The position numbers were made by a program, and so were the translations under genes. The notes beneath the pieces were generated by a model that had not been told where the DNA came from, searched no databases, and was given only the letters and a program-made list of their open reading frames with translations. DNA of 64,000 bases from Blastomussa wellsi (Eukaryota; Cnidaria; Anthozoa; Scleractinia; Plerogyridae): contig OX393561.1 in NCBI GenBank assembly GCA_947652115.1, forward strand, positions 30,766,699 through 30,830,698, in the 5' to 3' direction. Below, piece by piece: positions 32,776 to 43,112 of this stretch (within the stretch, counting starts at the first letter, position 1; every line of letters starts with the position of its first letter).

Positions 32776-34683
32776 TAGTAATAGTAATAGTAATAGTAAT
32801 CATAGTAATAGTAATAGTAATAGTGATAGTAATAGTAATAGTAATCATAGTAATAGTAATTGAATAGTAATCATAGTAATAGTAATAGTAATTGAATAGT
32901 AATCACAGTAATAGTAATAGTAATCATAGTAATAGTAATAGTAATCATAGTAATAGTAATAGTAATAGTAATCATAGTAATAGTAATAGTAATAGTAATC
33001 ATAGTAATAGTAATAGTAATGGTAATAGTAATCATAGTAATAGTAATAGTAATAGTAATCATAGTAACAGTAATAGTAATAGTAATCATAGTAATAGTAA
33101 TAGTAATAGTAATCATAGTAATAGTAATAGAAATCATAGTAATAGTAATAGTAATAGAAATCACAGTAATAGTAATAGTAATAGTAATCATAGTAATAGT
33201 AATAGTAATCATAGTAATAGTAATAGTAATAGTAATCATAGTAATAGTAATAGTAATAGTAATAGTAATCATAGTAATAGTAATAGTAATAGTAATCATA
33301 GTAACAGTAATAGTAATAGTAATCATAGTAATAGTAATAGTAATAGTAATAGAAATCATAGTAATAGTAATAGTAATAGTAATCATAGTAATAGTAATAG
33401 AAATCATAGTAATAGTAATAGTAATCATAGTAATAGTAATAGTAATAGTAATTGAATAGTAATCATAGTAATAGTAATAGAAATCATAGTAATAGTAATA
33501 GTAATAGTAATCATAGTAATAGTAATAGTAATCATAGTAATAGTAATAGTAATAGTAATCATAGTAATAGTAATAGTAATAGTAATCATAGTAATAGTAA
33601 TAGTAATTGAATAGTAATCATAGTAATAGTAATAGAAATCATAGTAATAGTAATAGTAATAGTAATCATAGTAATAGTAATAGTAATCATAGTAATAGTA
33701 ATCATAGTAATAGTAATAGAAATCATAGTAATAGTAATAGAAATCATAGTAATAGTAATAGAAATCATAGTAATAGTAATAGTAATTATAGTAATAGTAA
33801 TAGTAATCATAGTAATAGTAATAGAAATCATAGTAATAGTAATAGAAATCATAGTAATAGTAATAGAAATCATAGTAATAGTAATAGTAATCATAGTAAT
33901 AGTAATAGTAATCATAGTAATAGTAATAGTAATCATAGTAATAGTAATAGTAATCATAGTAATAGTAATAGTAATAGTAATCATAGTAATAGTAATAGTA
34001 ATCATAGTAATAGTAATAGTAATAGTAATCATAGTAATAGTAATAGTAATAGTAATCATAGTAATAGTAATAGAAATCATAGTAATAGTAATAGTAATAG
34101 AAATCATAGTAATAGTAATAGTAATAGTAATCATAGTAATAGTAATAGTAATAGTAATAGTAATCATAGTAATAGTAATCATAGTAATAGTAATAGTAAT
34201 CATAGTAATAGTAATAGAAATCATAGTAATAGTAATAGTAATCATAGTAATAGTAATAGAAATCATAGTAATAGTAATAGTAATCATAGTAATAGTAATA
34301 GTAATCATAGTAATAGTAATAGTAATCATAGTAATAGTAATAGTAATCATAGTAATAGTAATAGTAATAGTAATCATAGTAATAGTAATAGTAATCATAG
34401 TAATAGTAATAGTAATAGTAATCATAGTAATAGTAATCATAGTAATAGTAATAGTAATCATAGTAATAGTAATAGAAATCATAGTAATAGTAATAGTAAT
34501 CATAGTAATAGTAATAGAAATCATAGTAATAGTAATAGTAATAGAAATCATAGTAATAGTAATAGTAATAGTAATCATAGTAATAGTAATAGTAATAGTA
34601 ATAGAAATCATAGTAATAGTAATAGTAATAGTAATCATAGTAATAGTAATAGTAATAGTAATTTAATAGTAATAGTAATTGAA
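32776..34683. repeat. 1.9-kb AATAGT/AATCAT satellite
   Basis: Almost the whole stretch is AATAGT hexamers interrupted at regular intervals by AATCAT, giving higher-order units of 15, 18, 21 or 24 bp; AAATCAT (from a T-to-A change) is a frequent variant. A few AATTGAATAG blocks (32849, 32890, 33451, 33606) divide it into sub-arrays. Because the hexamer has no stop in most frames, long Asn-Ser or Ile-Thr frames are open on both strands; these are products of the repeat, not genes. Confidence 0.97.
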
Positions 34684-34824
34684 GTAGCTGTATAGTTCAA
34701 AATTTTTAATGTTGTATATAGTAGCTAAACATCAGCCCTTTGGCTACCTATTTTCATTAAAACCTACTTTTTACAAATAACAAAAAAATAGTTATAGAAC
34801 TTTTCCCTATAATATTTAACAATT

Positions 34825-35057
34825 ATTCCACGAGCGCGCGTTGGATATGAGAATCATTTCGTATCCAACAAGCGCGAGTGGAATAATTGTTTTATTAAAA
34901 ATGCCCCAAAAATAGTGTACAAAAATTGCAAAAATGCATTCTTTTACGCGTACACGGACCTTTCTGATAGGTCAATGGTATATGAGCTCATATACCATTG
35001 CCTCTCAACCAATCAAAACTCAGTAAATGCAATATACCATAGCTAGTTTTTAATAAC
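34825..35057. repeat. Dispersed element, copy of 14190-14465
   Basis: Second copy of the GAGCGCGCGTTGGATATGAG ... ATATACCATAGCTAGTTTT element. It lacks the GCGCGTAGCGC centre present in the other copy. Confidence 0.65.
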
Positions 35058-35409
35058 AGCGTATATTTTATCACGAAACAAGAGAGAAACAACAACCAAT
35101 TCTGGCCGAAACGTTCAAATACACTGTGTGTTTACAGTTGTCAGGAATGTTAACAATCATCTTAACATAATTGATCGCGTTGTTTCTCTCGTCAGTTCCC
35201 TGGACCGCAATTACACAAGATGCAAAGTAGATAAATTTCAGCTAGATTTCTAAACAGATAATTACATCAAAAATTTAGTCTAAGTTTTTAAAATTTGTAA
35301 TCCGCCTCAGTTAATCTTCCCCATCCTTGTTTGGTTTATTAGTGCATTTTGATGTTTTTCTTCCTTAGTAAACTAATGTTTGGTTTTCGCCTTCATTTGA
35401 AGGCGTATT

Positions 35410-35815
35410 TACCTTATTAAATGAAATTTTCGCGACACTTTAATTTCGCGATTTTAAAAATTTCGCGAAATTAAATTCGCGATTTTAAAAATTTCGCGAA
35501 AATAAGTGTCGCGAACATAAGATGACGCGAAAAGTAAGTGACTGCCATCGTTTGCATTATTATAAATTAATTGGTTCTTACTCAATTTTCAGCCTTGGGT
35601 ACGCGTACCTTCCTAGAGCGTTCTCAAATTTTGGTTTTCATTTTGTTAGTATTGATGTTCCTGAATAAAGACGTTTTCTAATGCAAGTTATGTTTCACAC
35701 ATAATCAAGTAAATATGTAAAGTTGGTAAAATCGCGAAATTAAAGTGAGTTTGGATACGACATTTTCGCAAAATTGCGAAATAAACGTGTCGCGAAAATT
35801 TTGTGTAATAAGGTA
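35410..35815. mobile_element. 406-bp TIR element, CCTTATT...TTCGCGACAC ends
   Basis: The ends TACCTTATTAAATGAAATTTT and CGCGACACTTTAATTTCGCGA match the reverse complement of the right side (ACACAAAATTTTCGCGACAC then TTTATTTCGC). The left arm is itself followed by an internal palindrome (TTTCGCGATTTTAAAAATTTCGCG twice). The target is probably TA. No coding. A part copy lies near 28449-28475. Confidence 0.7.
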
Positions 35816-36367
35816 GTTCCTCACAAAAATGGCTCAAAATGATATGACGGTGCCTGCCCCTTTAGAATTTCGAAGGTTTTATTATTGAAAAATATTTTTG
35901 TGCTCTTTCTTATTTTAAACTTTTGAAACTTTATTTGTATTTAATTCTACGTTAGCTGGGTAAATATTTTAAACGTAGCGAGTGTAACAAGCAAAACCAA
36001 AAATGTATTTCTACACTAGTGACAACAAAAATTTAGCAGGCCTTCAAGATTTTATGACGTTGGGTGTCACATGAAAACCAAAAATAGTAACTCATTTTTG
36101 AGTTACTCTGTCTAAGTTTTTATATACAGTTTATTTTATTTGTAAAATTTTATCGCAGTCGTTAGCCAGCTTTTACATTTTACACTGAATCCTGGTAAAA
36201 TCGTGCTCCCCAAATCAAAACGGAGAAATGGGGCGAATTCTAGCCTCGAATTCGTCATTGTGATGCAATAGAATCCTAGAGTATTCAAGGCGTACGCAAT
36301 ACGTAAAGTGTTCAAGGGTATTCGTTTTGAATACGTGAATACGTAGATTTAGACACGCGAGCGAACC

Positions 36368-36812
36368 TCAAAATCACTAGAGTGGGAAAATGCAGAAGCT
36401 AAATTTCGTCTCGCACTGCGCCAATCTCGATCACGTGAGTTCAAAAATTTTATCACGTGGACACTGTTTATTTATCAAAAAGCAAACAGAAACCTTCGCG
36501 ACTTTCGGATACTCTTTGCTGCAAAACAGTATGAAATCCATTCAAATGAAACAAAACCTGCCTTTCTTTTATCCTGAATACATCCCGTGAGTTTTCCGAC
36601 TCTATTTGCTTGATAGTGTCATTACTGTTGTGACAAATTCTGTAAAAACGATGTTCAAATGACCATGAAGCGACCGTTAAAATCACATCATCGCTGACAG
36701 GACGGTCGCAAACACAAAACTACGTGACAATTTTTTTCAGATCACGTGTTAAGAATCGAACTGCTTCGAATTCAAATTTCTAACCGCAGCTTTACCACTC
36801 TAGTGATTTTGA
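36368..36812. mobile_element. 445-bp TIR element
   Basis: TCAAAATCACTAGAGTGG at the left is matched by its exact reverse complement at the right (CCACTCTAGTGATTTTGA), followed by AAA/TTT-rich inner bases. No transposase is visible, and no clear target duplication. Confidence 0.7.
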
Positions 36813-36879
36813 TAGTAATTACAGTTGCTGTTTGCGGTTTAGTTTTATCAATCCTGATTGTCTTTTTCCTTGTAACACA

Positions 36880-37300
36880 ATGAATATTTCTGGTGAACGC
36901 TGTTTTTTAATTAGCTGCCACGGAGTCGTAAGCTCTACGATCTAGTGAAAATCAAATCGGTGGAGTAGTAAGCAGAGATGACTCCGTCGCAAGTACTCGG
37001 AGTGCCTGAAACTAGCAATGTGATTGGTTTATTCTTCTGCTTCTGCTTGGGAATCCAGTTTTCACTAGATCGTAATCGACGGAGTCATAAGTAGGCTCGT
37101 TTTCCACCGCTCTCTCGAGTCCGGTCTTCGTTCCGGTTTCCGAACAGCAGCTGGTAATCGAGCCTAAGTCATAAGCGGAATCGGAAGAAAATGGAAACGT
37201 TCTGATTCTTCCGACTCCGATTCCGTCGTGCTTATGACTCCGCTAACGACTCCGATTTTCGACTTTCACTAGGTTAAGCGTTCTTGCGAATCCGACTACG
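36880..37300. repeat. CGGAGTCATAAGC-rich dispersed repeat
   Basis: Repeated inverted words: CACGGAGTCGTAAGCTC, CTAGTGAAAATC against TTTTCACTAGATCGT, CGACGGAGTCATAAG, GATTCCGTCGTGCTTATGACTCCG. It probably combines two non-autonomous elements, one carrying the GGTAATCGAGCC repeat at about 37151. Confidence 0.45.
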
Positions 37301-37319
37301 TCTCTGGTGACAAAAGTAA

Positions 37320-37399
37320 TCAATAATCATCTGAATCAGAATTAAAAATTGAATCTTCGTCATCCAGTGGCTGGCTGAATGTCTTCTTCGCTGGTTTCT
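37320..37399 (-). CDS. Terminal exon, acidic tail (unrecognised gene)
   Basis: The reverse-strand acceptor TTATCAACAG is followed by EKPAKKTFSQPLDDEDSIF and NSDSDDY then TGA. It joins the exon at 37477-37535 in frame through a split Glu codon (G|AG). A lysine-rich stretch running into a Ser-Asp acidic end is typical of nuclear proteins. I do not recognise the family. Confidence 0.4.
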
Positions 37400-37476
37400 C
37401 TGTTGATAAGCCAAACAAAGCTAGTGTTAGGTTTTGAAATCTGTATACACCCGTGCAACACGAACTATGAACATAC

Positions 37477-37535
37477 CTTTTGGTTTTCCATTGCCAGCGG
37501 TGTTCTTCATCTTGGGCGATTTTGACTTTTGAGTG
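37477..37535 (-). CDS. Lysine-rich internal exon (same gene)
   Basis: Acceptor ACCTTTTGTAG, donor AAAAG|GTATGT. It encodes TQKSKSPKMKNTAGNGKPK. A possible earlier exon (about 38014-37910, reading ADPDEYFDSSVFAEMTP and ending at a weak GTGTAA donor) would join in the right phase, but its borders are poor. Confidence 0.4.
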
Positions 37536-38569
37536 CTACAAAAGGTATTATCAAGAGAAGATTAGGGGGCATTTTCTTATTTTTCCTTGGTATTATTTTT
37601 CAGATTTAAAATTTTGCAAATAGTGCACAGCTTTGGCGTTTACCAGTCGTTTTATAGCAGAACGTTTGGCTCTGAAACACAACTGCGCGTGCTAAGGTTC
37701 CTCACACCTGCAGTACTCACGCAGTCTAGAACGAAAGCTTACATGTAAAAGAAGATAAACCTCTGGATAGCTATCGCACATGACATGAAGAAATTGTTAA
37801 TAATCTTTCGATTCTATAGAGGGTGATGTATAGTTAATATGTAGCTTTTCCAATTCACTGAAAATCGAAGAAAAGTAGAAAAAACTCGTGAAGAAATTAC
37901 ACTTTTTCCTGCATTGGTTGTTTGCGCAATGTGGCGTCATTTCAGCGAACACACTCGAATCAAAATATTCGTCAGGGTCCGCCAATGGGCCGCACCCATG
38001 GACAATAGTAAACGCTGAAACTAATTACAGCGCGCATTTTATTTAAGGTTTCATTTATCTGTTGCACACACTACTTTTAATGGTAATTTTTGTGTGGGGC
38101 GGGCTGGAGCAAGGGGTATATGCGAAGGTAAATTGCACTCGATTCAACTACATATTCCCTTTACGCATATATTTATTAATTTTAAATCAAATAAACTATT
38201 TTTGATGGTTTGACAGAATATACTCGCGTATATTTTGAGGTTCATGTTTCCAGGCTCCGCATGACCGACGTAAAAATGCGGGAAATTAGTAACATGTCCG
38301 CGAGTATGGGCTTTACTACTCCACTACATTTTTCTTGTATTTTTGCTCATTTGCATTACAGTGTAATACGGGAATGTGCTGGAGTCAGTGTGATAACGAG
38401 TTAATAGAATGAGGCATTGTTTACTACTACGGTTTGCAGTGTGTGAAACAGAGAGCTGGTCGGCAATAACATTGCAATTCATGCGAGTGTTCCATAGGTA
38501 ACCATAAAATTTTAATCTAATCCATCACTCTTTGGGAAACAATTTGTGGAGACGTCTGGCTGTCATCCA

Positions 38570-38945
38570 TCTTTTTTTTTCGCGAAATTTAAAGGGACAC
38601 TGTCACGCCTGATTATAGCGAAGCTCCGACGCCCGAAGGGCCGCCAAGCGGAGCCCCATACTCAAATGGGAAAGAAAACGAAACCCATGAGTTGATTTTC
38701 TCATGGTTATCATGGCTAGCGTTATTGCTCATGGGCGCGTATGCACGACGACGACGACGACGACGGAGTCGCGCAACATGGCGGCCATAAATAGCCATGC
38801 CTTGTCAACACCTTGTCAGCCTTATCAGCTTACATCTTTGTTATAGGGCATCCATATTATGGTCGATTGACAGCTGTCAAATCGAGGTATCCGCTGACCA
38901 GAATCACATGACCAGATCGCGGGCTCAGGTTAAAACTCATCGAGG
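38570..38945. repeat. Dispersed repeat with AAAGGGACACTGTCACGCC end
   Basis: The end AAAGGGACACTGTCACGCC recurs inverted at about 50038-50056. The body matches 25700-25950. A CGA/CGACG run lies at about 38746-38766. Confidence 0.55.
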
Positions 38946-38965
38946 TAACGTGTTTTTTTTAATAG

Positions 38966-38973
38966 AGGGTGTA

Positions 38974-39010
<37 letters not shown>

Positions 39011-39507
39011 GTATAACAATATAATTTGGTTTTATCAACTGGGTTGATAATGTCAATTGGCCACCGTAAAGAGATTCAAGTGCTGACGTTTCGAGCGTTA
39101 GCCCTTCGTCGGAGCGAATCAAGGAATTGTGCGTCGTGTGTCTTTATATACAGAAAGATGGAGCTTCGCTATTGGCTGGTGCCTGGTAACGTGAAAACTT
39201 CGGAATAAATTAGTTGAATGAAAAGCGTTCGTTGATACCGTGAGGATTAAGAGTGCCGATTTGAAAAATAAATTTTTGTTCTAGAGTTTTACGGCCTTCC
39301 GTGTTTCCTTGGTGAAGGCCTTTGCCTTCACCAAGGAAACACGGAAGGCCAATAGCGAAGCTCCATCTTTCTGTATATAAAGACACACGACGCACAATTC
39401 CTTGATTCGCTCCGACGAAGGGCTAACGCTCGAAACGTCAGCACTTGAATCTCTTTACGGTGCCAATTGACATTATCAACCCAGTTGATAAAACCAAAAT
39501 TATAGTG
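38966..39507. mobile_element. Two PLE-A 3' ends in head-to-head inverted arrangement
   Basis: 38966-39320 is a reverse-strand PLE-A 3' end that still includes the code for the final GIY-YIG domain residues (IGTLNPHGINERFSFN). 39323-39507 is a forward copy of the same end. They meet at a palindrome centred near 39321 whose arms are CCTTCCGTGTTTCCTTGGTG and its complement. The forward arm lacks the segment between GGAAGGCC and AATAGCGAAGCTCC. Confidence 0.8.
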
Positions 39508-40198
39508 TTTTTTTAAGTCGACCGCTGGCCAGGCACTGAATTTCTTCATTGATCGCGGGGTCAGGTCCGATTTTTTTCTTTCTGGCAGCATTTTTTAAAC
39601 TTTTTATGGTCATTCTTTGCGGAAATTCTGCAATTGGAGTTGACATTTTTAATTATTATTTATTTCAGAGAAATTATTAAGAACCAGCAAAAATACGGAG
39701 CTCCGATTTTAGGCTTGGCTAAATCTATATATTAGAAATGTTTATGTTCTAATTTCCATATTATTGTGCCAATTGCCGCCAAATACACGAATAAGTTAAT
39801 AAAAAGATTCCACAGAACAAGACAGAACAGGTATTTTGGGGAAGTAGTGCAGGATTATATTACAAGGTAGGAAGTGGTTGCAATTCACAAACATAGTCAC
39901 GCAATGCGTGCGAGAGTTGTTTTTTTCAGTTTCTGATATGGGCGTATTGGATATTTTTCTTTTGGTCAGCAAAACTAGCCCGTCCAAAACGAACGCTCAA
40001 TGACCAATTTAGTGTTGGGCCTTTTGCTGACGGCGTGTGCATTTTACGTAAATGAGCGCAACGACAAATACGTTTGACTAGCGAATTCATTCACCACGAA
40101 ACTTTCCTGTCGACCATGAATAATACATCTGCAGTAATCAGTTTAATCAATCACTTTACTGCGCATGTCATTCAATTTTTATCAAACAATTTGACAAT

Positions 40199-40261
40199 CT
40201 CGTCCCCAGAGCCCGCTTTTCTTTTGGTCAGCATCAAGAAAAGCGGGCTCTGGGGACGAGG
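40199..40261. mobile_element. 63-bp perfect hairpin MITE, 8-bp TSD
   Basis: The arms CTCGTCCCCAGAGCCCGC...TTCTT and their complement pair over 25 bp without mismatch, with a 12-bp loop. TTGACAAT flanks both sides (40191-40198, 40262-40269), as in hAT-type MITEs. Confidence 0.85.
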
Positions 40262-40471
40262 TTGACAATTTGACTGGTTTCCTGATGCAACCCCAAACCT
40301 GATTAGATTGATGTACGTCACTAACTTGGGTGTGACGCCTAAAAGTCTAATTTGATTTCTTTGCGGTTACCCTTGCCGCCACAAAGTCTGCAGCAATATT
40401 TGAGGAATTCCATACCACAAATCTTTAGAAAATATCAATGCTTTCAAACTCTCTTCTTTAACACTACTCAT

Positions 40472-40589
40472 TACATTCTCGTCCCCAGAGCCGCTTGTCC
40501 CTCTTTGCCGGCTGGGCCTGTGCATGTGTTTCTCGTGCACAGGCCCAGCCAGCTAAGAGGGACAAGCGGCTCTGGGGACGAGAATGTAC
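40472..40589. mobile_element. 118-bp hairpin MITE of the same family
   Basis: The arms start TACATTCTCGTCCCCAGAGC and pair over about 50 bp (CCGCTTGTCCCTCTT, GCTGGGCCTGTGCA) around a short loop. It shares CTCGTCCCCAGAGC with the element at 40199. Confidence 0.85.
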
Positions 40590-40807
40590 TGATTACTACA
40601 CGGCATTACAATGTTGTGAAGACATACCCACCTACCGCTTGTTAACAAAGCTATTTCAACCAGAAAATGAAAACTCAGAGACTCAAAGGACAGTCCAGAA
40701 TGCAACACCAAACGTGATTCCTAGCCTTTTCTTGACAGCGGTAACACGATACTTTTGTTTATTTGTAATATGATACTTTTGTTTTTCTTCGAAATGTTGT
40801 AACATGA

Positions 40808-40940
40808 TAGAGGGGGTAAGTTTCTAAAGGAACTGTGCTGCTGCGTCGGTGGGAAGTATAACAATATAATTTGGTTTTATCAACTGGGTTGATAATGTGA
40901 ATTGGCCACCGTACCGTAAAGAGATTTGAGAGCTGACGTT
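40808..40940 (-). mobile_element. PLE-A 3' end fragment
   Basis: A reverse-strand copy of the family A terminus (GAGGGGGTAAGTTTCTAAAG to GCTGACGTTTGAAA). It is broken within the hammerhead-like block. Confidence 0.75.
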
Positions 40941-41242
40941 TGAAAAAATGAGCTATTGAAATATAATCTTATTGGAAAGGCCTTTAAAAATGAAGAAGAA
41001 TGGCGTTTCCTTTTCGTGATGTTTCCTCTCGTTCGAGAGATATTCAAGATTTTTGTATTATGCAAATTAGGTACTGATGATGTCATAAGGTGTGATCGTA
41101 TGGGTGTAAAAACACAAAATATGGCATATCTCTGCCAGTAATTATGCAATGCAACTGGAACTTTGCAAGCACATTGCAACATAAGAAATACACCTCTTGA
41201 TACATATTTTATGTTGCTATGGCAACAATCTTGGTTCCAGTC

Positions 41243-42455
41243 TCAAAATAGTCAGTTCCGCAAGTGAAGATGCTATCCTTTTATTCCAATATGCAATTCT
41301 TCACCGCGAATCTACAATTCGTCAATTCAGATACACCATTAATCAGTTCAAACACGCTTTTTGTCGACAGAAACATGCAATCCTTCACTTTGCAACAACC
41401 GTTCTGCAATTCAAACTCTACTCTTCAACTCAAACCGGCAATTCTTTAATTCCAACACGTAATCTTTCGGGTCAAACCTGGTTATATCCAAGATGATAAA
41501 TGTTCACTATGCAAAACGGATTCCGAATCCCTTTACCACATCTTTTTCGAATGCAGAAACACCAAGCAGTTTTGGAAAGAATTTCAATATTACTATTACA
41601 CATTGACAAGAGAATTCATCTGTTTGACCTTACAAGACGTTACTACAGGAATATTATATACAAATTGCCCTTTACTGAACTATTTGATACTGATTGCTAA
41701 ATTATACTTATGGGGTTGTAGAAGAAATCAGACTCTTCCAGTCATAACTGCCTTTTCATCCAAGGTTAAAATTAAGTATGAAACAGAAAAGTTCATATGT
41801 GTTAAAACTAATAAAATGGACAAGTTTAGTACGATGTGGGTTCTGCCTTTGGACTCTGTACCCTAGTGACGTGTATGCGTGTGTGTGTATGTGTGTGTGT
41901 GTGTATTAGTAGTGTAATGTAGTATTGTAATGTAGTATAGTGTAGCATAATGCGTGAAATAAAAAAAAACTTCAAATTACAATTTAAAAAAAAACCTGCT
42001 GTTAGACTATGGAGACATCCAATCGTTTAATTTGATAACGCTGTTCAACGCTTCAATTATTCGAACTCCCTTTCCAGACATTCAACAATTCAATCCAAAA
42101 GTCATATTTCGTACGCGTCACTTCTAATACGTAATCCTTCGATTCAAACATTCAAACTTTCAACGCAAACACGCTGTCATTTGGCGTCATCTGGGAACTA
42201 GCCCGGCCATGCATGTGTAAGTGAAAACCATGGACTGCGGACTACGGACCACGGACTGGGTATAAGCACGGACTGAAGTATAAAATAAGGACTAAGACTG
42301 CGGACTGGGTATAAAGTACGGACTGAGGAATAAAATATGGACTAAGACTGCGGACTGGGTATAAAACACGGACTGAGGTATAAAATGCGGACTAGGGATT
42401 AAAACACGGTAAAGTACCTTAGAGTGCATGGGTAAAATGTGAGTTTCCAGGTTCC
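41243..42455 (+). repeat. Left inverted arm: 21-bp repeats plus ACGGACT array
   Basis: Two zones. 41243-41480 and 41999-42180 are degenerate direct repeats with a 21-bp period (CAATTC/TTCAAAC words); in one frame they read as seven-residue units such as MQFFTAN-LQFVNSD-TPLISSN. 42230-42420 is a second array of ACGGACT(G/A) and GGTATAAAA words. The whole matches 48420-49080 in reverse orientation. An L1-like insertion interrupts it at 41481. Confidence 0.75.
41481..41991 (+). mobile_element. 5'-truncated L1-like LINE, ORF2 C-terminus intact
   Basis: An open frame from 41483 to the stop at 41864-41866 (127 aa) contains CSLCKTDSESLYHIFFEC, the CxxC...H...C zinc knuckle of L1/Tx1-type ORF2, then a C-terminal region ending STMWVLPLDSVP. 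A GT-rich 3' UTR (TGTGTGTG near 41880-41905) and an A-rich tail follow. AAACCTG flanks both sides (41474-41480, 41992-41998). The inverted arm at 48860 has an uninterrupted AAACCTGCTGTT site, the empty allele. Confidence 0.8.
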
Positions 42456-43000
42456 TTCCGCGATCTATCAAGATCACTGATCATTTCACCTGTACCTCAG
42501 CCAATGTCATCTACTGCATAACTTGCACTCTTTGCAAAAAGTTATACATCGGCGAAACAGGGAGACGATTAGGCGACCGATTCCGAGAACACCTTCGAGA
42601 CGTAGAGAAAGACGACAAAAATGCATCGAAACCGGTCGCGAGACACTTCAATCTCCCAAATCATTCCTAAGCAACATATGGCAGTCTGCGGCCTTTTCCT
42701 TCACCAAGGAAGCACGGATCGCCGCAAAACTCTAGCACAAAAATTTATTTTTTCAAATCGGCACTCTTAATCCTCACGGTATCAACGAACGCTTTTCATT
42801 CAACTAATTTATTTCGTTCTTTTCACGTTACCAGGCACCAACCAATAGCGAAGCTCCATCTTTCTGTATATAAACCACACACGACGCACAATTCCTTGAT
42901 TCGCTCCGACGAAGGGCTAACACTCAAAACGTCAGCTCACGAATATCTTTACGGTGGCCAATTCACATTATCAACCCAGTTGATAAAACCAAATTATCCT
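42455..43000 (+). pseudogene. PLE-A 3' end with frameshifted GIY-YIG
   Basis: Encodes FTCTSANVIYCITCTLCKK, LYIGETGRRLGDRFREHL and ARHFNLPNHS, the GIY-YIG endonuclease of a Penelope-like element with the YIG glycine intact. An extra C after CATTC shifts the frame into TAA, and a second T-run shift lies near 42749. The usual 3' terminus follows to about 43000. Confidence 0.85.
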
Positions 43001-43112
43001 CCCCCTGTTATCGCCTTGTCGTTATCAGCTCCGCCCCTTAACCTATTGTTGAGGCAGACTTGCTACAACTCGACCTCATGAATTTCAGGGCAGAAGTCAG
43101 GCGGGTACTGAA

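Noticed and set aside
32892..34695. Long Asn-Ser-His and Ile-Thr frames
   Set aside because: Open only because the AATAGT satellite lacks stops; both strands are open, with no start context, splice sites or complexity.
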